A DNA stretch of 64,000 nt from Phanerodontia chrysosporium (lineage: Eukaryota; Basidiomycota; Agaricomycetes; Polyporales; Phanerochaetaceae). The first letter of the stretch is position 1, and each line of letters begins with the position of its first letter. The notes beneath the pieces are model-generated. The model worked only from the letters and a program-made list of their open reading frames with translations. It made no database searches and was not told the origin of the DNA. Where the stretch lies: assembly GCA_001910725.1 (NCBI GenBank), contig MJGA01000003.1, positions 2,294,001-2,358,000 on the forward strand, read 5' to 3'. Below, piece by piece: positions 48,323-59,588 of this stretch. The position numbers and the translations under genes were made by a program.

Positions 48323-50391
48323 TCAGCAAAACAGTGTCATTCCCTCGTCTGATACCCTCCAGCCTGACGTTGCTAACATGTGCGTTACGTTTATAGACGG
48401 TCGGAGAGCGAGGCCCAGCGGGTGATCCCCGCCGTTATTAAAACCGCGCTGGCAACGCTCATGGTTTCTGATCCGCAGCGCTTTGAGATCTGGCTTCTTC
48501 GTATGCCTACTCAGCGTCTGGTTGAGCCCATGGCCTCCCCGGCTGAGTGGGTCTAGTCTATTTACCTCGAAGAAATTGCGCCTTTGTGTGATAGGGATGC
48601 CTCGACAGCTCGTCAGGTCTAGTCGTTGCAGCATAGGGCAACCATCTAGGATGTCGAAGAGTCTATCACCTGCACCCAAAAATCGTCAGTCTACCTCCCA
48701 GCGCACACCGTCCCACAGCCGGTCCCGCTCACTAGTTAACTTTGTCCCTCCTACTTCCAAAATCGAGAGAGACTTGCACGTCGAAATATAAGATGCTGCG
48801 CCATCATCGATACTGGTATTGTTCAGATTTAGGATTCGCAATGGAGAGTCAGGCGCGTCGAGGTCATCAGCAAGAAGACCCTCAAGATTCGACGAGCGGA
48901 GAGAGGTCACTCCGGACAGATTGAGGATCTAAGTGTCGGTTAGCCCTTGTTGTTTTCTAAATTTGTGCTGAACCGTGCCTTCCATACCTCGCATTTTCTC
49001 CCCACATGACGTACGAACTCAGTCAATGGGGAGCTGGTGACAGTGCCGAGTTTGGTGTTTCCCGCCAGACTGACGCTCCTTAGCATCTTGTAGCCGGCAA
49101 GAATGTTGGTCAGCTTCTTGAGAGTATCATCGGTCATTGTCATGGCCGATGAGTTCGCAACAGCAATTGAAGAGCCCCCAGTTCGCCCAAGCGCACCGAG
49201 TGATAGCGTCCGCAAATTGATCATGCCAGCTGCAGCTCTGAGCAGATCCACACTACCTATCGCGGTTGACGTCAAAGATAACTTCTCAAGGGTAGTAGCG
49301 TTCAGTAGAGCTGCCGGTCGCCGAATTCCAGTGAAGGAGACGTCCAAGCGACGGATTTCTGGGCATATACCAAGGAAAGTGTTGAGGACCTGATCCGTTA
49401 TGGGTGTCAACTTCAGCTTGAGAGTACGAAGATGCAAGGGTTCGACTGCTGAGATGCTGCTAACACCGAGAGCATTCCACAATTTAGCGACGTTGGCGTC
49501 TGTCTTTCCGAGTAGTCAATTGCTGCATCATTGTTGAGGCGAAGACTCATGGAAACCTACCCAGCTAGGTATGCCTGCAAGTTTCAGAACCTCGAGCGAC
49601 TTACACGCCTGCAGAACTGGCGCGATATGCACGGGCTGTACAGATGTATAGCTGAGGTTTAGCGTTATCAAGCTAGGGCAAGATGTCGCTGTCGCCTCCA
49701 TGGTTTTCGCGCCGACTTTGGAGCATCCTCTGCACAGAAAGTTAGAAGAAAGCCCGATTGTGCTGAGACAACGATAACACATACCGGAGATCCAAGACTC
49801 GCAGGGCATGGAGCTTTTCTATGACCGAGGCAAATACCGTATCCTGTACTTTGCCCAGGTTTCGGAGGTGTAGTTCCTGGAGTTGATCCCTAACCACAGG
49901 ACGCCTCGTAATGGCAGCCACTGTGTTCTTGCTCACGTCTGGCATATTGTCGCCATCTAGTGTTATGGAGGTTCCACGCAGAAGATACTGTACATAAACT
50001 GCGTCAGGTCAAAAACATACCAGCAACAAGTGGAACTTACTGCCGCAATAAAATCGTTGGAGGGATAGACACCATATTCTTTCATGGCGTTGAAGATCCG
50101 CGGAACAAAAGCATCTGGGATGGCAGTTATCCACGCTTTGAGCCCGTCCACGGATGCTTCATGCGATGACAATCTGCGGAAACCTCGCGCGAAGGCGCGG
50201 CTGCAAAAAGTCGTGAGCGAAGGAACGCCGTGTACGGTGGCCGATAGTGGACGGATGGACCACGAGGTGGAGGAGGGAGCAGTAGTCTGGTAGTGCGCGG
50301 TAGGTATGTCCTCGTCCTCATTTCGAGGATCGCCACCAAACCTCCGGCTCCGCGCACCGCTCCTGCTTGATTGCTTCTGAGGAGGGGTCAT
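48323..50391 (-). CDS. Leucine-rich repeat (RNI-like) protein
   Basis: MTPPQKQSSRSGARSRRFGG begins at 50391 with a basic disordered leader and a helical segment FVPRIFNAMKEYGVYPSND. The rest is a chain of irregular leucine-rich repeats of the AMN1/Rad7/F-box type: LQELHLRNLGKVQDTVFASV, LRVLDLRGCSKVGAKTMEAT, LITLNLSYTSVQPVHIAPVL, SLEVLKLAGIPSWV|DANVAK, LRTLKLKLTPITDQVLNTFL, IRRLDVSFTGIRRPAALL, LEKLSLTSTAIGSVDLLRAA, LRILNLNNTSIDDGAASYIS and LQRLDLTSCRGIPITQRRNF. I see no F-box. Introns are short (one of about 39 bases near 48,665-48,703). The last part to the stop at 48323 is less certain. Role unknown; such proteins often select ubiquitin ligase substrates. Confidence 0.72.
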
Positions 50392-50617
50392 TCTTGAGCA
50401 TTGCGACAAATGAAACAATGAGAGGAGACAGTGTCGCCACGTAGCACCCCACTGCACCTTTGCTCGGTAACAAACGAAAGAAAGCTTGAACGTTGAACGT
50501 TGAACGCGGGACTTCGTCGCGTCAATATAATGCACGTATAAGCGCCGAGTATGTGTGATTCTTGCCGCCAGTATGTGATACCTGAGATAATACAAACAAG
50601 GTTGTGCTACGACATTA

Positions 50618-52187
50618 CTATGATGTCAAGTCCCAGACAAGAATAGCTAGAAGAAGAGCCGGGAAGAAAGCGACAAGCATCCATAGGAGTGCGCCATTGA
50701 TAACTGGCGATAGACTGGCATAGGGCCACCGGGATGAAAGACTTGGTGAAAAGATGCTTCTCCGCGTTACTCCGCCTGCACTACCATATGGTATGGCATA
50801 TGACAGAACGACGAATATGAACGATCGCCTGGCTCCTAAGCCAAGCGCTCTGGAGTACCTGTCCCACGGACACGTCCCAGTCGCCGACGCAGATATAGAC
50901 GGATAAACAAGGATGAGCATCCCTACAGAGAATATCAATAAGAGTAGTAGAATGAGAAGTAACAAGAGAAAGGCCGTTCGTGCTTCCAAAGGCGATGCAA
51001 GTCGAACTTCAGTCCCAGTAGTAATCGCATCCGTCAGGGACAGTGATAATAAGGCCAGAACGAGGACCAAGGTCGGGAGAAACAGCGCCAGAACAGGGAT
51101 GTATATCTTGGCAATGCCGTCCCAGATAAGAAGAGACAATGGCAGAACTTGGTGAAATGGCAAGAGATGAACTGGGCTCGGTGTGCATGGGAGGTGAAGC
51201 TGCAGGACGTGGAGGGACAGAGCTATCAGGATAGCGCTGTAGGTCGTTTCACTGGGAAGGGGTGTTGAAGGCAAGCTGAGCAGGAATGAGAGTGCTGTGA
51301 TCAGGAATGGTGTCTGCATGAACGACCGGTGGTGCAACGTTCTGAATAGGGAGTAGACCACGATGGTCGCAGTACGAGTACGGGCGAGACCCGTAGACAT
51401 TTCCACAGTCACGGTCGGGGGATTCAAGGCGTAGCGCATCAAAATGGCCATATACGCAAGTAGGCCTAGCAAGTCGAGGAAGTGCAGGCACCTATACGTA
51501 TTGCTGTCAGTAACAGGCCTATATAGTGACCACTGTCGAAACCTACCGGGGTGCATACAGCGACCGTGCCAGGTGCCCCCAGGTGTTGGTGGATGACATG
51601 TCTCCACGGGCATTACATCGCCAGGTACGTATCAGACTGAGTTCAACAACGCGGTGGCATAACATCCCAGGAGGGAAATACTCATACAGGTCAACGACTG
51701 TATCCCGAGACTCAAGTCAGCGTGCAAGACGCATGGGACGCGACGACGTACCTCGAATAGACCTGGTAGAATACTCTGACAACAAATGCTCGCTCCACAA
51801 CGCCCGTTCTATCTCGCTGCAACTCCGCGGGACGTTCAAGAAGGCATCCCACGTCGCGAGTATTCGCGCTTCGAGTTCGGCTATGCTCGCTACATGCTTG
51901 GTCTCTTCAGACCACTGCTCCCAAATGTCCCCATTTGAGTATTGTGCGTCGTGTAATACGGCTTTGTAGGTCAACAGGACCGTGAGTTCGAATGCCGCCC
52001 GGTCTGGTCCTGGAGTGAGACTACTGGGAAGCCAATCGTCGTCAGAGGGAAGGCTTTGGGAACGCAGTAGGTCGATACATGGCAATATTTGCGGTCTGTT
52101 GCTACCACTCGCGGGAGGCTGGACGTTGCGACTACTGCCATTCAGGAGAGGAGTGGTCTCTGTCTGTTCCGCTGCGGACGCGTTCAT
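50618..52187 (-). CDS. Unrecognised multipass membrane protein
   Basis: Starts at 52187 with MNASAAEQTETTPLLNGSSR (an acidic dileucine-like TPLL motif), then a soluble part FELTVLLTYKAVLHDAQYSN, IWEQWSEETKHVASIAELEA and WDAFLNVPRSCSEIERALWS. After two or three introns (51,490-51,780) the protein becomes strongly hydrophobic, with roughly seven or eight spans, for example FLDLLGLLAYMAILMRYAL, LITALSFLLSLPSTPL, YIPVLALFLPTLVLVLALLS, AFLLLLLILLLLLIFSVGML and a last span ALLWMLVAFFPALLLAILVW close to the stop at 50618. I do not recognise the family. The upstream neighbour TVP23 is divergent, 168 bases away, and is a Golgi membrane protein; a shared compartment is only a guess. Confidence 0.65.
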
Positions 52188-52355
52188 GGTCGTGGACAGA
52201 CCGTCATAGACGCCGATCGGTTGACACCCGCACTCACTACTTGCACTCACCTACGCGCATCGAACCCAGTTCAAACGACTGTTCTTACCCGCTGTCTAAT
52301 CGAATACGTACGGGTCTGACACAAGAGGTCTGCATATTGCGTACACGGACTAGCA
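52188..52355. promoter_or_regulatory. Short divergent promoter, membrane protein / TVP23
   Basis: Only 168 bases separate the two start codons, so both genes must share or overlap promoter elements. No TATA box is seen on either strand. Confidence 0.45.
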
Positions 52356-53622
52356 ATGAGCGCATCGGTCGCGACCCCGCTCCTTGACCAGATCGAGCCT
52401 GACGATGTCGGAGAGCCAGTGCCGTCAGGAAACATTGCTTCTGCGAAACCTGCTGCCCCTAGAACACCGGTGGTATTGACACCTGGCTCGCGGCCGAATG
52501 CGTCCGCGGCGTCGTCCAGCGATGCGGAGGCAGGTGAGTAATTGCGATGTCAGAGGGGTGCACGACCTCACGCAGCGTACTTCCGCAGGTATTGCTGGCA
52601 TATTTCGACAGGTGAGCAGACCATTTCCTATGAATATGGGATACTCATCGACATATTGCTAGTCCGCGCATCCAGTGGCCCTCTTCTTCCTCTACTTCTT
52701 CCGCACCGCCGCGATTGTGGTGTATCTTCTCTGTGGATTCTTCACAAGTAACTACGTTCTCTCGGTGAGTTTTAGTATCTTTCCAACGTGATGAAACTGA
52801 CGTTTTGTACAGACCGTGATTGTTGTTGTCCTGCTAGCCATGGACTTCTGGAATTGCAGAGTCAGTGTCAGTCAAGCTCAGCACGCCCCTCAGCTGACGG
52901 TTCTCAGAATGTCTCTGGAAGAACGTTAGTCGGACTGCGCTACTGGAATCAGGTATGTTGCTTGCTCGTGAAACACCCCCGCCGTCCCCTCAACCTGACA
53001 TTAGGTAGACGAAGACGGCGAGAGCTACTGGGTATTCGAGAGCCGAGACGTGAGTACTTCTGTATGTCTTTCCATAAATCGCTACCATAACTTGCACAGC
53101 CATCGCGTCCGGCCAACCCTGTAGACTCCAAGTAAGTTCAGTGCGTATTGCGGAAGAATCTGGCTAGCTCATCATGTCCATCGCTTCGTAGAATGTTTTG
53201 GGTATGTCTCAACGACCCCTCACGTCATTGCATATAATGACATCAGGGTGCAGATTGCGCTGTACACATTCCCAGCCTTGTGGCTAGCTTTACTCATCGT
53301 ATCGATATTGAAGCTCAGTGCTTCGTACGTGAACCGCCTGCCGATCAGTAAATCATTGCTCACGCGCTGCCAATATACGTCAGGTTCATCCCGATAGTCA
53401 TGCTGGCACTTGTCTTCAACGTCTCAAACGCCGTAGGCTTCACATACGCGTAAGTGCTGATACTTTGAGAAGTTGCTCATAGCTCACCATGCTGTACATA
53501 GCGACCGAGATGCCAAACAGAAATGGGCGAACCAGCTCTCCTCCGGGTGGAGTATTGGTGGCCTCGGCGGCCAGGTCCTTGCCGGGGTGGTCAAGAACAG
53601 TGTGGGCAAGGTTTTCAAGTAG
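52356..53622 (+). CDS. TVP23: Golgi membrane protein Tvp23
   Basis: Late-Golgi protein involved in vesicle traffic. [20 protein letters not shown] starts at 52356; a disordered leader is followed by [96 protein letters not shown] and [20 protein letters not shown], then [20 protein letters not shown] and [18 protein letters not shown]. The conserved RNVSGRxLVGLRWWN-like and DSKxFW segments are diagnostic. Four spans are evident. There are about nine exons, including one of 10 bases (53192-53201). Stop TAG at 53620-53622, and the end NSVGKVFK is typical. Confidence 0.94.
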
Positions 53623-54062
53623 TTCAAGAATCACAGTCAGAGCGAGGATGCGACTCGTTCGCACATAAACATCGCATTTATACCTTATTTATGCCCACGT
53701 TTGACACACCCGAGGGATAGATGTTTTGAACATGCTTATATCTAGGCACATAACCGTTCTACAGCATGGCGTAAGTTAAAGAACATGAGGCACGGGAATG
53801 AAACAGACAGTGCAAGAGTGATATACAGCGAAAACTATTGCTAAAACAACGCCAGTCCGTGGAAGAATGCATATGTTGAAAATGCAAGCAATGAGAATGC
53901 GAAGTGTCTGTTTGAGGGGTGTCTTGTAATACATACGTCGGCGCTGACGATAAACAGAAGAGAACTCGAAGAACGCAGAACGCGTGTCCCCGCTCACGCC
54001 GACACGAGTCTAGTGAACATCGCAACGGCGCGAGAGATACACACGGCGCATTCTGAGATAAC
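53623..54062. other. Intergenic: convergent 3' flanks
   Basis: 3' flanks of TVP23 and the phosphatase gene. AT-richer; no gene seen. Confidence 0.5.
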
Positions 54063-56238
54063 TTAGCTCAAACCGACCCAGCCGCGCGCATCGACGTGCG
54101 AGCATGCGGTGGTCGGCGTTGCGAGGGAGCTGACGCCGATGAAGGACCGGCGGTTGCCCTCGGACCTGAAGCTCGCGACGCGGGGCGTAGGGGCGGGTGA
54201 TTTGAGGAATGACGAGCTCGGGACGAGCATCATCGTGGACGGCGTCTGGGCAGACTGACTTGGTGAGGGCGGGAACACGAACAGCGTCTGTGCGGGTGTC
54301 GCAGATGCGGGTATGTGGTGGTGGTGGTATTTGCGGGAGCTGGTTTTGTGGACGCCGTGCGACACAGAACGTGGTTCCGACTTGCGGGACTCCGGGCGGG
54401 GGCGCGTAAATGAACGCGCTTCAGAAACGGGGGTAATCGGAGAAGGTGGGACGGGCGAGAGCAAGCCGAAAAGCGGCGGGGGACGCTTCTTGGGCTTCGA
54501 CCTGTGGTGCGGCTTAGGCAGCGAGAAAGATGTGGCGGTTGCGGTGGCTGGTGCGGAGGGAAGATTGAAGGATGTCTTGTGCGCAGGAGCTGAGGGGGGA
54601 ATATGAGTGGAGACTCGGGGGTAAGCTTTGGGGGTACCTGACAATACGTCGGTAGCATCAGGAGAATCAGTCTCTCCGAAGGTATGGGTAGAGGAGGCTT
54701 CGTCCTCCGTGGGCTCAGCACTTGAGCAGCTGGTTTCAGTGAAGCCGCCGCCAGTGCCCAATAGCTCCTGCTCCTCGTCCTCCTCGACAAGTTGCTCGCT
54801 GAGAACGCTGCCAGTAGTTGCGACGCTCGCAACAGAGCCCGCGCGAGTACGGCCGGTGCCGTACTTGCTCCTCCAAGCATGGCCCATGCCGAGGCCGTTA
54901 GAAGAAGCGATCGAAGAGATCGAGGATCTGCGAGATATCCTCCGGTTCTCCATCGCCTGGTCCAAGGCTCGTGCCTCGCGCATGACCTCGACGTTTTCAC
55001 GATCGTTGTCCCCGGCGTCTGCGTCGTCAACCATTTGACGACGCCGGGCCCACTCTTGTTCGGCGGCAATAGAAGACTGCTCCGACGGAGAGGGCGATCC
55101 ATTGGCAGGCTTGAGTGCTCGCTCGTAGTCAAGCAGCTGATATATCAGCCTAAAATAAGGTGAATCAGGATTAACGGTCCGCGAAACCGAAGCAATGTTA
55201 CGTACGACATGTTGGGTCCCACCCACTTGCTCTTCTCTTTCACAAAGGCATAGGCTTCATGCATCGTTTTCAGTGCCCAGACCTCCGGAGGCACCGTCGG
55301 GGACTGTTGGGCCGCAGCGCGCATCACCAGAGCGATCATCAACGTTGCAGATCGTGAGACACCACATTGGCAGCTAGGGCAGACTCAAATTCAGACGGAT
55401 TCTGTTCACAAGATCCCATCAGTACATACTGGATCAGAATGCCATCTCCTCTTTCCAGTGCCTGGTCAACAAAGGTCATCGCGGACGGGAAGCCCTCAGT
55501 CACAAGGTCAGACTGTCCGTGGGACCATGGCAACTGCAGGTAGTGCATTCCGGGACGGCCGCTGGGGACGTGCGGTGGGTAGTAGGTGGGTCCCGAGTGG
55601 AGGGACGAGTGCTTGAGATCGGAATGCGAGGTGACAGAGCGTAGGGTATGAGACGATACGCCCTCGATGGGGCATGTAACCTCCTTTGCAACGTTGAGGA
55701 CGGACTTGATTCCTCTGGCCATGAGACCCCTCCAGTCCCGAGCGTTGTCCTCGTTCCCGAGCCAGATGCCGGGCAGGACTTGTACAGGGCCATCCAGGTA
55801 GGGGACGGAGCCCATGTCATCACCGTCTGCATCCTCGTCCTTGCGATGGAGGAGGGTCGAGGTACTGGCGTTCGGGAGGGAGATGACCGATGGCCTCCGG
55901 CGATGCGGGAGCGGACCATCGGCTATGCGCTTGGAGGGCTCGGAGACGATGGGGCTCTGAAGCGAGGTGGTCGAGGACTGTGCAGACGGTAAGGTGAGCG
56001 AGAGCTTCTTCATGTTTCTAGAACGGGGTCTGCTAGGAGGAGGCCAGCAGAAAGAGTCTGCGTCCGAGGTTGCTGAGGAGAGAGCGGAAGCGCAGGTCGA
56101 AGAAGTCTCCGGGGACACGAGGGCAACGTTGGGGGCATGCGGGGGCGTGTCGATCCGAAGGGGCGTGGCAGGGCCCTTTTTCCTCGAGGAGAAGGATGAG
56201 AGAAACGCGGACTGCGGGCGAGGGGTTGCTGTATCCAT
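54063..56238 (-). CDS. Msg5-type dual-specificity MAP kinase phosphatase
   Basis: Predicted to dephosphorylate MAP kinases. MDTATPRPQSAFLSSFSSRK starts at 56238 with a Ser/Pro-rich N terminus of about 140 residues. The catalytic domain runs VQVLPGIWLGNEDNARDWRG, GIKSVLNVAKEVTCP, GMHYLQLPWSHGQSDLV (general-acid region), then across an intron near 55,360-55,420 ILI|HCQCGVSRSATLMIALVM, the HCxxGxSRS P-loop identical in form to yeast Msg5. A further intron near 55,150-55,200 leads to LIYQLLDYERALKP. The C-terminal half (about 330 residues) is disordered, rich in Ser/Pro/Arg. Stop at 54063. The gene is complete and all joins keep frame. Confidence 0.9.
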
Positions 56239-57627
56239 CTTTTAGGTTCGAGGACGACACGCCGGCGTGTACGCTATCGAATAGGTGGTGCAAACGGGCG
56301 AAAAAATGAAGGAGAGACAAGAGAAAGAGCGGGCGAATAATAAGGCCCTTGAGAACGAAGAAGCCCAGGCTTATGGGCACCGGAGTCGTAGTCGGTCGTG
56401 ACGAGGAGAACAAACTGCATCGCGGGCGGTTCGAGGGAAGTCCTCCAGCACCAACGTTTGTCCTTGTTTGGCAACTGCACCCGGCCACCGTCCTCTCTCG
56501 GGCGAACGCTCCCCAGTCTCCGGCTGTACAGCATGTGCTGTCGGCCTGGCATTGTACAGTCCATTGCGACCGCTGAAACGCTCACTCCTGGCCCCGCGCA
56601 GACTCGCGCAGCCGGGTTTCGACGTCCCCGGCTCGGCTCATGCCAACGCACAATTAATGATCTCGTCCCACTGAACGTCCTGAACATCCTGTGTGTACAC
56701 GCTTTGGGTCTCTCGCTATTGTCAATGCAGGCCGCCCATGCAGCAGCGCCCCCCGCGCCGCCTCAGAATGGCACCGACGCCCGCTATCACCGCAACGTGT
56801 CTGCTTGACAACGCGCCCTCCGAGGTACCTCCTGATCGTTCTCCCAGCAGACACAGTCATATGCTGCTCACGCCACCCATGTGCAGGGGCTGACACAGAC
56901 CGGTCGCACGTCCAGATCCTGCGCAGCGCTCAGCGCCCTGTGCAGGCGCCCCCTGCCGTACAGCAAGGCCCTGCAGCAAATTAATAACTTCAGTGCGTTA
57001 ATCTGACCGTCGTGGATCTGACCTTAACGCCTCGCTAGTTGGACGCTTCTCCCCCGTGGCGAGCCTGCCCGCTGCCCGCGATCTACTCGCGACTCCGACT
57101 CGGCAGGGTCCAGAGCGCTCGTTGCCCGGGACTCGCACTCCTCGATAGGCGGGGACGCCGTCGGGGAGATGGGTGAAATCGCACACGCCATTTGTTGCGA
57201 GCCAGACTTGTAGCATACGGGCACGTTCGCGAACAGGTGACTCTGGTGCTCGCTTGGCTCGCTCCCAAGATGACTGGCTCGGGCCATGCCTCCTGGTCTT
57301 GCTACATGTTTCCGAGCTCGCACGAACCCTCGTGGATGGCCACTTTCCGGGTGCGTGACCTGGCTCATGGATCGCGCCTTTCGACTCATCTGTCAGCAAA
57401 GGGTCAGTCCACCCAATGCTTATTGAGATCAACGGATCTACTGAATTTGTCGCACGCTTTCAAGGAGCCCGGGTACTCCTGGTCGTTCGTCAGGCCTTAG
57501 GCCTGGAGGCCCAACAAGCGTATGTTCGGCCCAGATATTTTGGGCACACGTTTGCTGGAACTGCGCGAGCCGTCTGCATAAAACGCAGTTTCTTGTCAGA
57601 CATGGCTGATCCGTCAAAACATTCGCT
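56239..57627. other. Intergenic: long divergent region, phosphatase / BTB gene
   Basis: 1.39 kb between divergent genes. GC-rich, with numerous short frames on both strands but none with conserved or domain-like sequence. It may hold long regulatory regions or an unseen noncoding transcript. Confidence 0.45.
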
Positions 57628-58650
57628 ATGGCCATTATCGCTAACGCACAACCAGCAGTATCACCTACTCAGCAAAAGCATGAGGCAACGCGCGACCACC
57701 ATGTCGATAACCTCGCCCCGGGCACTGCTATCGGCAACGAGCCCCACACTCTCTTCAACGCCCCTGATGCAGATGTCATCCTGTGCTCAGCCGACAATGT
57801 TTCCTTTCGAGTTCACTCCTCCGTCCTGACATCTACCTCTGGATTCTTCCGAACACTGTTATCCCTGCCGCAAAACCCGCCATCTTACAAACTATCACCC
57901 ACCACATCCCCGTTTCCCGAAGTCTTGCACTTGACAGAAAATGCCAAAGTCGTGGCGGGGGTGCTCAGCATGTGCACCGGGCAAGAACTGCCAGAGCTCG
58001 AGGACTTCAGCTACGTGCTCGAGCTCCTGCACGCGGCGGACAAGTACGAGATGCCAGGGGCGCTGTCCGTGATACGGCTCGCGCTCACGTCCGCCGCGCT
58101 GCTCGACACGGAGCCGGTGCGGGTGTACGCGATCGCGTGCCAGTGGGGGTGGAAGGAGGTCGCCCGGGTCGCGTCGGCGCGGACGCTCGGCCTCGACCTG
58201 CTCGGGCACGCGTGGGTCAGGGACCTCGCACACATCGAGCCGCCGCACCTCGTCGCGCTGCTCCTCCTGCACCGCCGGCGGCGCGACGTTCTGCGCGCAG
58301 GGCTCGACTCGCCCGTGGACTTTTACGCGAACAAGCAGCCCGGGCGCTGCTGCCACTGTCAGAAGGAGGTCCCGCACACAGACTGGCTGCACCTCAAGCA
58401 GTCGTGGATCAATGCGATCGAGCAGCGCCCCGAGGACATTGCATCGGGGGCTGTTCTCCAAGACTGCCAGCTGCACAAGCTGTTCAGTGCGACGTGCCAG
58501 CACTGTCACAAGCAGCTGTATACGCCTGCGGGGACGGTCTTGAAGCTGAGGCAGCTTCTAGAACGGCTTCCAAAGGCGGTCGAGGTGAGATTTATGTCCG
58601 TGAACACAGCTGCATCCATCTGGCTAACTCTTAATCGTACACAGCTCTGA
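57628..58650 (+). CDS. BTB/POZ domain protein
   Basis: One of the BTB proteins that are common in mushroom-forming fungi. After a leader the BTB fold reads LFNAPDADVILCSADNVSFR, VHSSVLTSTSGFFRTLLSLP, EVLHLTENAKVVAGVLSMCT, FSYVLELLHAADKYEMPGAL and TEPVRVYAIACQWGWKEVAR. The C-terminal part holds paired Cys/His motifs CCHCQKEVPH and CQHCHKQLY, about 55-60 residues apart, which may form a zinc site. A final intron is likely (GTGAGATTTATG... to TACACAG), changing the end to LPKAVEL with the stop at 58648-58650; without it the frame stays open to the same stop. Role unknown; partner binding or Cul3 adaptation are possible. Confidence 0.8.
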   Translation: MAIIANAQPAVSPTQQKHEATRDHHVDNLAPGTAIGNEPHTLFNAPDADVILCSADNVSFRVHSSVLTSTSGFFRTLLSLPQNPPSYKLSPTTSPFPEVLHLTENAKVVAGVLSMCTGQELPELEDFSYVLELLHAADKYEMPGALSVIRLALTSAALLDTEPVRVYAIACQWGWKEVARVASARTLGLDLLGHAWVRDLAHIEPPHLVALLLLHRRRRDVLRAGLDSPVDFYANKQPGRCCHCQKEVPHTDWLHLKQSWINAIEQRPEDIASGAVLQDCQLHKLFSATCQHCHKQLYTPAGTVLKLRQLLERLPKAVEVRFMSVNTAASIWLTLNRTQL

Positions 58651-59588
58651 TCGCGCGCATTGTTTGTTGGATTGGGTCCTTGTATATCCCCCAGGGCCTT
58701 GGCTGTCTCCCTAATAGCTTCAACTGTGCTATGTGTATCGATTGTTCCGGACCCATGTACCCAATCGATAGCGCTGTAAGCGTATTCGAGTCCTGCCGAT
58801 GGGGACGCGGGTCTGCCGAGGACTGAAGCGCGGCCTCTCTGGGAGGAAGCAGCGTAAGAGTGCAGTGCAGAGAAGACAGCTATCTGCGAGCTGCACGGCT
58901 TATGGCCACTCGGGCACCGCACGCGCCATCCATTCCCTCGTGCGTCATCCTCGCCGTCCGGTGTCGACATGGTCGAGCCCCGTGGGTAAGCGTCGTTTTC
59001 GAGACGGATCCGCTGCGCTCGCCGCACTCATCCCCTGTCACAGAAACGCCGACGGCCAAGGACTTCTTGCACCACGGTCCGACTGCTGTAAGTGGGTGTG
59101 GAAGACGACATTGTGCGGGCGATAAATGGAGCATGGCGCGATAACGCAAAGTGCACGGATGTCAACGCCGCTGCTCCGTTCTGTGCAGCAGTGCGGGCCT
59201 TTTGTCATGGTCTCAGTGCGGCCGCGCTGGGTGGTGAGCGCGCATGAGAGTGCGAAACCTGAGCGGAAACAGGCCGAGCCGCTCGAGGGCAGGGGGCGCC
59301 ATCACGCGTGCTGACTCGCGCGCTGGGGCGAAGTGACCGAGCAGATCACACCCATCGGGTCGTCGCTGCATCCCACTGGCCCCTGGCCCCCGATAGGCGT
59401 CGGCCCATGTGCGAAGGTTACCCATCCAGCGTGGGCGATTAGTGAGGACATCTCCCCCACGTGAGGCGCGACGGACGGTCTTCGACGGCCTCAGTCGGCG
59501 GGGATACGTCGTCCAGCGCGTCGCATAAAAGGGGCCCGCCCACTCTCCCTCGTCCTCCAGCCCACCGCTCTCTCCCTCTCTCCGTTAC
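58651..59588. other. Intergenic: promoter region of the GST
   Basis: 938 bases, GC-rich, no supportable gene. A TATA-like CATAAAAGG (59524-59532) lies about 60 bases before the GST start, followed by a C/T-rich run (59560-59582). Confidence 0.5.

Noticed and set aside
57783..58634. Plus-strand open frame of 283 residues in another frame
   Set aside because: Overlaps the BTB gene. The protein is an Arg/Ala-rich frame image without a fold, while the BTB frame matches a family.
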